Assembly (NCBI RefSeq): GCF_000631985.1
Contig: NZ_JFYN01000044.1
Location: 62,001-126,000, forward strand
Length of the DNA stretch: 64,000 nt
From: Pseudomonas sp. RIT288
GTDB taxonomy: Bacteria > Pseudomonadota > Gammaproteobacteria > Pseudomonadales > Pseudomonadaceae
Reading direction: 5' to 3'
Position numbers and translations under genes: made by a program. Under the pieces are notes generated by a model. It was not told where the DNA came from. It made no database searches and saw only the letters and a list, made by a program, of their open reading frames with translations. This document shows positions 59,783 to 64,000 of the stretch, one piece after another. How positions within the stretch are numbered: the first letter of the stretch is position 1; each line of letters starts with the position of its first letter.

Positions 59783-60379
59783 ATGTCTATGAGTCTGCCG
59801 CTTTTTCCGCTGAACACAGTGCTGTTTCCCGGCTGCAACCTCGACTTGCAGATCTTCGAGGCGCGCTACCTGGACATGATCGGCCGCTGCATGAAACAGG
59901 GCGGCGGTTTCGGCGTGGTGTGCATCCTCGACGGCGATGAAGTCGGCGTCGCGCCAGAAGGCTTTGCCCTGGTCGGCTGCGAGGCGCGGATCACCGATTT
60001 CCAGCAACAGGACAACGGCCTGCTGGGGATTCGCGTACAGGGTGGGCGGCGTTTTCAGGTGTTGCGCACTGAGGTGCAGCGCGATCAGTTGATCCTTGCC
60101 GACGTCGATTGGCTGGACGACGAACCCGAGCAACCGCTGCAGGACGAAGACGCCGATCTGGTGGCGCTGCTCAAGGCCTTGGCCGAGCACCCGATGGTCG
60201 AGGCGTTGAACATGGGCACCGAAGCGCTGGGGCAGCAGTCGCTGGCCAATCAACTGGCGTATCTGCTGCCGTTCGCCGAAGAAGACAAGATCGACCTGCT
60301 GCAGCTCGACGATCCGCAGCAGCGACTGGATGCGATCCAGGCGCTGCTCGATGAACTTCAGGGTGAGCTGTTCGCCTGA
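59783..60379 (+). CDS. Lon N-terminal (substrate-binding) domain protein
   Basis: This 198-residue protein is made only of the Lon substrate-binding (LAN/PUA-like) domain: LPLFPLNTVLFPGCNLDLQI, FEARYLDMIGRCM, and GFALVGCEARITDF. There is no ATPase or protease part. Its role is unknown; similar standalone proteins occur in many proteobacteria. GTAAGGAA upstream supports ATG 59783 or 59789. It is four bases after the lrgB-like stop. Confidence 0.92.
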   Translation: MSMSLPLFPLNTVLFPGCNLDLQIFEARYLDMIGRCMKQGGGFGVVCILDGDEVGVAPEGFALVGCEARITDFQQQDNGLLGIRVQGGRRFQVLRTEVQRDQLILADVDWLDDEPEQPLQDEDADLVALLKALAEHPMVEALNMGTEALGQQSLANQLAYLLPFAEEDKIDLLQLDDPQQRLDAIQALLDELQGELFA

Positions 60380-60392
60380 ACCGTCGAAAAAC

Positions 60393-60496
60393 ATCGCAGC
60401 CTGCGGCAGCTCTTGCAGGGATTGGTTTCAGATTCGCGCGTTGGCGCGGGTGTGAAATGAAATCCCGTGCAGGAACTGCCGCAGGCTGCGATCTTT
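60393..60496. repeat. REPIN, family B
   Basis: ATCGCAGCCTGCGGCAGCTC and its complement (GAACTGCCGCAGGCTGCGATC) with an inner TCGCGCGTTGGCGCG hairpin. It lies in the convergent gap before the DedA-PAP2 gene. Confidence 0.87.
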
Positions 60497-60502
60497 TGAT
60501 TC

Positions 60503-61819
60503 TCAATAAGCGTAACGCAACATCGTGTCCGGCAAATGCCGCAGAACAAACAGACTGAACAGCACCAGCAGCGCCGGCAGAATCAGCCACCAGACCTTGA
60601 ACGGCATGGCGTTGAGCGGCGCCTTGCGCTGGCTCAGCCACAAGCCCGACGCACACACGCACGCCGCCAGCATCGCGCCCGCCAGAATATCTGTCGGCCA
60701 GTGCGCGCCCAGATACACCCGCGACAAAGCAATCGACAGCGCCGGAATACAGCCAAGCAGCAGCCAGGTCAGACGCATGCGCGGCGGTTGTCCGCGACCG
60801 GCGAGGACCGCGAGCACCAGAAACAGTGCGAACGAACCGGAGGCATGGCCGCTGGGCATGCTGTAGCTGGTCAGCGGATCGGTCAGCACTTCCGGACGTA
60901 CCCGGGCGAAAAACTGTTTGGTGACGGTATTCAGTAGCGCGGTGCACAGCAGCGTACCGCCGGCAAAAATCGCCTGACGCCATTGCCGACACAGCAGCAA
61001 CAGACCGGTGAGCAGAGCGCTGAACATCAGCATGTTGCGGAATTCACCGATCAGGGTGAACGTCACCGCGATTTCATCGAGCATCGGCTGACGATGTTCC
61101 TGCACCAGGGTCATCACGCCCTGGTCGAGGGCGTGCAGATACGGATAGCCAATAAACAGCCCGATCAGAATCAACAGGCTCATGCTGCTGATCCAGATCG
61201 TCGCGCGGCGATGCTGGCGCAAGCTGCTGTTGACGCTCAGGCCGACCATCACTGCAATACTGGCGGCGACGATGCCGGCCTGCAGCCAGAAACCTTCCGG
61301 CAGCGGCAGACGGATCGCCGCGCCAGTGGCCCAACCCGGCAGCAGGTAGGCGACGCTCCAGCCGGCAGCGGCCAGCAGGCTGACGGCGGCGAAACGCGGG
61401 AAAGGCATGTCGCACATTCCGGCGACCATCGGCAGCATTGGCCGCAGCGGGCCGATAAAGCGGCCGACCAGCAGACTGGCAATGCCGTAACGCTGGAAGT
61501 AGGTTTCGGCCCCGGCCATCCATTCCGGATGGTGGCGCAGCCCCGGCAGGCGGCGAATGTTCTGGTGGAAGTGGCGGCCGAGAAAGTACGAAATCACATC
61601 GCCGAGAATCCCGCCGAGAAAGCCCAGCAGCAGGGTTTCACTCAACGACAGTGCGCCGCTGCCGGCCAGTACCGCAACGGCAAACAGCAACACCGTGCCG
61701 GGCACGATCAGCCCGGCAATTGCCAGGCACTCCACGCAAGCGACGATAAACACCGCAGCCGCCAGCCACTGCGGATTGGCGGCGAGCCACCCGGTCACGC
61801 TATCGAGCCATGGGCCCAT
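60503..61819 (-). CDS. DedA-PAP2 phosphatase fusion membrane protein
   Basis: The product has 438 residues from ATG 61819, chosen because GGAG lies eight bases upstream; a GTG six bases earlier is less likely. Residues 1-190 are a DedA domain (GGILGDVISYFLGRHF, GRFIGPLRPMLPMVAGMCDM). Residues about 230-420 are a PAP2 acid phosphatase with KQFFARVRP, SMPSGHASGS and SRVYLGAHWPTDI, all three phosphatase motifs intact. Likely it dephosphorylates and moves a lipid pyrophosphate or phospholipid at the inner membrane. Confidence 0.93.
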   Translation of the reverse strand: MGPWLDSVTGWLAANPQWLAAAVFIVACVECLAIAGLIVPGTVLLFAVAVLAGSGALSLSETLLLGFLGGILGDVISYFLGRHFHQNIRRLPGLRHHPEWMAGAETYFQRYGIASLLVGRFIGPLRPMLPMVAGMCDMPFPRFAAVSLLAAAGWSVAYLLPGWATGAAIRLPLPEGFWLQAGIVAASIAVMVGLSVNSSLRQHRRATIWISSMSLLILIGLFIGYPYLHALDQGVMTLVQEHRQPMLDEIAVTFTLIGEFRNMLMFSALLTGLLLLCRQWRQAIFAGGTLLCTALLNTVTKQFFARVRPEVLTDPLTSYSMPSGHASGSFALFLVLAVLAGRGQPPRMRLTWLLLGCIPALSIALSRVYLGAHWPTDILAGAMLAACVCASGLWLSQRKAPLNAMPFKVWWLILPALLVLFSLFVLRHLPDTMLRYAY

Positions 61820-61848
61820 ACACACAACTCCATTTTATTGATCACCCT

Positions 61849-61921
61849 ATGCAGGAGCTGCCGCAGGCTGCGATCTTTTGATCTCTTAAAAGCAAAGATC
61901 GCAGCCTGCGGCAGCTCCTAC
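61849..61921. repeat. REPIN, family B
   Basis: A near-perfect inverted pair (TATGCAGGAGCTGCCGCAGG and complement) enclosing TTTTGATCTC...AAAGATC, between mpg and the fusion gene, both on the minus strand. Confidence 0.89.
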
Positions 61922-61933
61922 ACAGGTTTGTGT

Positions 61934-62629
61934 TTACAGCAGGAAATAATCGCGACCTTCGACCTGACCCCGGCGCAGAGGGTTCCGCGTACACCACTGG
62001 GCATACGCGGCGTCGACGAAGCGGTACATCAGGTGTTCGTCGCGGCCATGGGGGATGCCCAGGCGAGTGGTCTGGATAATCTGGGTCGGCGCCGGCCCGG
62101 TGTCTTCCACCAGCATCAGCTCATGATCGAACCGCTTGGCGTCCCACATCTGCACCTTCAGCCCAAGCGCCTTGCAAAGCAGCGTCTGCCCGGCGCAAAG
62201 CTTTTGCGAAGGACGCGGCCGGCCCTGGGCATCGGGATTGTTCAGCAGCATCTGCGCCAGACTCGCCGGCCCGCTGATTTCATCGACCCACGGGTAGGCG
62301 GACTTGATCAGCACCGCGTTGCCCGGCCCCTGAGCGCTGAAGTTCAGCGAATCACCACCCCGGGCGTAATACATATAGATGTGCCCGCCATCCAGAAACA
62401 AAGCCTTACGTTTTTCCGTGTAGCCGAGCGATGCATGACTGCCTTTTTCCGCGCAGTAATAGGCTTCGGTCTCGATGATCCGGGCGCTGAGCCACAGATC
62501 GCCGACCCGATGGCGGATGACTTTGCCGAGCAGATCGCGGGCCAGCACTTGTGCGTCACGGTCGAAAAAAGCGTCCGGAAGGCCCAGAGGCAGGCGCTCG
62601 GCAGTGGCGCGAACGGTCAGATTGGACAT
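61934..62629 (-). CDS. mpg: 3-methyladenine DNA glycosylase (AAG/MPG type)
   Basis: This 231-residue protein of the AAG/Mpg family has LARDLLGKVIRHRV near the start, the catalytic Glu in ARIIETEAYYC, and ASLGYTEKRKALFLDGGHIYMY. It removes alkylated purines in base excision repair. ATG 62629 gives the standard N-terminus. It is divergent from proA. Confidence 0.95.
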   Translation of the reverse strand: MSNLTVRATAERLPLGLPDAFFDRDAQVLARDLLGKVIRHRVGDLWLSARIIETEAYYCAEKGSHASLGYTEKRKALFLDGGHIYMYYARGGDSLNFSAQGPGNAVLIKSAYPWVDEISGPASLAQMLLNNPDAQGRPRPSQKLCAGQTLLCKALGLKVQMWDAKRFDHELMLVEDTGPAPTQIIQTTRLGIPHGRDEHLMYRFVDAAYAQWCTRNPLRRGQVEGRDYFLL

Positions 62630-62764
62630 GGCAAACGGTGTTTATCCAGGCGAAGGAGGTCGTGATGATAACAATCCGCGGCTTAATTACGGCTGAACGT
62701 CGGCAATTTGCAGTCCATTTCGACCATCCGCCTGTCACCGCTGTTAGTCCCGGGACGTGACAGC

Positions 62765-62770
62765 TATAAT
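62765..62770 (+). promoter_or_regulatory. -10 element of proA
   Basis: Perfect TATAAT 36 bases before the proA ATG. The -35 is poor, so strength is uncertain. Confidence 0.5.
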
Positions 62771-62806
62771 CTGCCGCTTTCCTCTTTGCCAAGACCCCAG
62801 CAGACC

Positions 62807-64000
62807 ATGACTGAGTCCGTTCTTGACTACATGACCCGATTGGGTCGCGCCGCCCGCGAAGCTTCCCGGGTCATCGGCCGTGCCAGCACCGCGCAGAAGA
62901 ACCGCGCCCTGCAGGCTGCTGCCAATGCGCTGGACGCTGCTCGCGCCGAGCTGGCTGCAGCCAATGAACAGGATCTGGCGGCCGGTCGCGCCAATGGGCT
63001 GGAGCCGGCATTGCTGGAGCGTCTGGAGCTGACTCCGGCGCGCATCGACGGCATGATCGTCGGCCTGCGTCAGGTGGCGGCACTGCCAGACCCGGTCGGT
63101 GCGATCCGCGACATGAGCTTCCGTCCGTCCGGTATTCAGGTCGGCAAGATGCGCGTACCGCTGGGCGTTATCGGGATCATCTACGAATCCCGGCCCAACG
63201 TGACCATCGATGCCGCCAGCCTGTGCCTGAAGTCCGGCAACGCGACCATCCTGCGTGGTGGCTCCGAGGCGATTCATTCCAACCGGGCGATTGCCGCTTG
63301 CATTCAGCGCGGTCTGGCCGAGGCCGAATTGCCGGCAGCCGTGGTGCAAGTGGTCGAAACCACCGACCGTGCCGCCGTCGGCGCGATGATCACCATGCCC
63401 GAGTACGTCGACGTGATCGTCCCGCGCGGTGGCCGTGGCCTGATCGAACGCATCAGCCGCGATGCCCGCGTGCCGGTGATCAAGCATCTGGACGGTATCT
63501 GCCACGTATTTGTCAGCGAGCACGCCGATCTGGCGAAAGCCCAGCGCATCGCCTTCAATGCCAAGACTTACCGTTATGGCATCTGCGGCGCGATGGAGAC
63601 CTTGCTGGTTGATCAAAGTGTTGCCAAGGATTTCCTGCCTTCGATGGCTGCCCAGTTCCGCGAAAAAGGCGTCGAGCTGCGTGGTTGCGAACGCACCCGG
63701 GCGATCATCGACGCGGTGGCGGCCAGCGAAGACGACTGGAGCACCGAGTATCTGGCGCCGATCCTGTCGATCCGTGTGGTCGACGGACTGGACCAGGCCA
63801 TCGAACACATCAACCATTACGGCTCGCATCACACCGACTCGATCGTCAGCGAAAACCTCGCCGACACCCGGCGTTTCGTCGCGGAAGTCGACTCGGCGTC
63901 GGTGATGATCAACACCCCGACCTGCTTCGCCGATGGCTTCGAATACGGATTGGGTGCCGAGATCGGCATTTCTACTGATAAGCTGCATGCCCGCGGCCCG
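62807..64000 (+). CDS. proA: gamma-glutamyl phosphate reductase, 3' partial
   Basis: 398 codons are visible; the gene runs off the window end near its C-terminus (usual length about 420). ProA reduces gamma-glutamyl phosphate to the semialdehyde in proline synthesis. It has GVIGIIYESRPNVTIDAASLCLKSGN, IVPRGGRGLIERI, the catalytic-Cys region KTYRYGICGAMETLL, and FADGFEYGLGAEIGISTDK. proB is not adjacent in the visible part. Confidence 0.97.
   Translation, partial: MTESVLDYMTRLGRAAREASRVIGRASTAQKNRALQAAANALDAARAELAAANEQDLAAGRANGLEPALLERLELTPARIDGMIVGLRQVAALPDPVGAIRDMSFRPSGIQVGKMRVPLGVIGIIYESRPNVTIDAASLCLKSGNATILRGGSEAIHSNRAIAACIQRGLAEAELPAAVVQVVETTDRAAVGAMITMPEYVDVIVPRGGRGLIERISRDARVPVIKHLDGICHVFVSEHADLAKAQRIAFNAKTYRYGICGAMETLLVDQSVAKDFLPSMAAQFREKGVELRGCERTRAIIDAVAASEDDWSTEYLAPILSIRVVDGLDQAIEHINHYGSHHTDSIVSENLADTRRFVAEVDSASVMINTPTCFADGFEYGLGAEIGISTDKLHARGP

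Noticed and set aside
63916..63936. ProA segment reading INTPTCF where E. coli has VNASTRF
   Set aside because: Probably a lineage difference; flanking motifs are intact and the frame is open, so there is no evidence for damage or new function.

Overview
The window is a stretch of chromosome from a Pseudomonas of the fluorescens group. The DNA is about 60-65% G+C and coding is dense on both strands. Gene content and order recall a P. aeruginosa PAO1 block running roughly from PA4069 down to proA (PA4007); locus tags are quoted from memory. Intergenic gaps carry many copies of three palindromic REP/REPIN families typical of fluorescent pseudomonads. I see no rRNA, tRNA, CRISPR array, insertion sequence or prophage.

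Layout. 1-8 kb: the end of an MscS-type channel gene, the giant helicase Lhr (minus strand) with a REPIN inside its reading frame, and two overlapping sugar-nucleotide enzyme genes closed by a strong terminator. 8-12.5 kb: oprG (OmpW family) with an Anr-type box, then a zinc-uptake-like operon (His-rich periplasmic protein, ABC ATPase, permease, DUF3299 protein) with a Zur-box-like site. 12.5-15.2 kb: small hypothetical, CnoX/YbbN thioredoxin, methyltransferase, YbaY lipoprotein. 15.2-23 kb: nrdR-ribD-ribE-ribBX-ribH-nusB-thiL-pgpA, a solute-binding protein, and ribA. The C-terminal half of RibBX has lost the GTP cyclohydrolase zinc cysteines, so the separate ribA must supply that step. 23-29.5 kb: B12 uptake (BtuF-like, BtuB-like) and isoprenoid synthesis (dxs, ispA) with xseB.

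29.9-40.1 kb holds a six-gene operon, magABCDEF, encoding a bacterial alpha-2-macroglobulin (MagD, thioester Cys replaced by Gly) and partners. I see an NlpC/P60-like C/H pair in MagC. In MagE I see a degenerate penicillin-binding-protein-like part, a SpoIID-like part and a C-terminal HExxH. This suggests a periplasmic surveillance complex tied to peptidoglycan. The leader has a GGA-loop hairpin fitting RsmA/RsmE control. Next come a lower-GC RelBE toxin-antitoxin pair and an orphan S24 (CI/LexA-type) repressor. The 29.9-42 kb segment looks like an accessory insertion in an otherwise conserved gene order.

42-64 kb: ppa, an MtfA-like peptidase, DedA and a GNAT. Then the ethanolamine catabolic cluster: eutC, eutB, the eat permease and an aldehyde dehydrogenase, divergent from the sigma-54 activator eatR. 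Two good -24/-12 promoters and a pair of dyads in the divergent region fit EatR control. Next are mpl-ubiX-YceK-type lipoprotein, an NAD(P)-binding oxidoreductase, a MORN-repeat/C13-peptidase lipoprotein, a MaoC hydratase, an LrgA/LrgB pair, a Lon-substrate-binding-domain protein, a DedA-PAP2 fusion, a 3-methyladenine glycosylase, and proA, which is cut by the window end.
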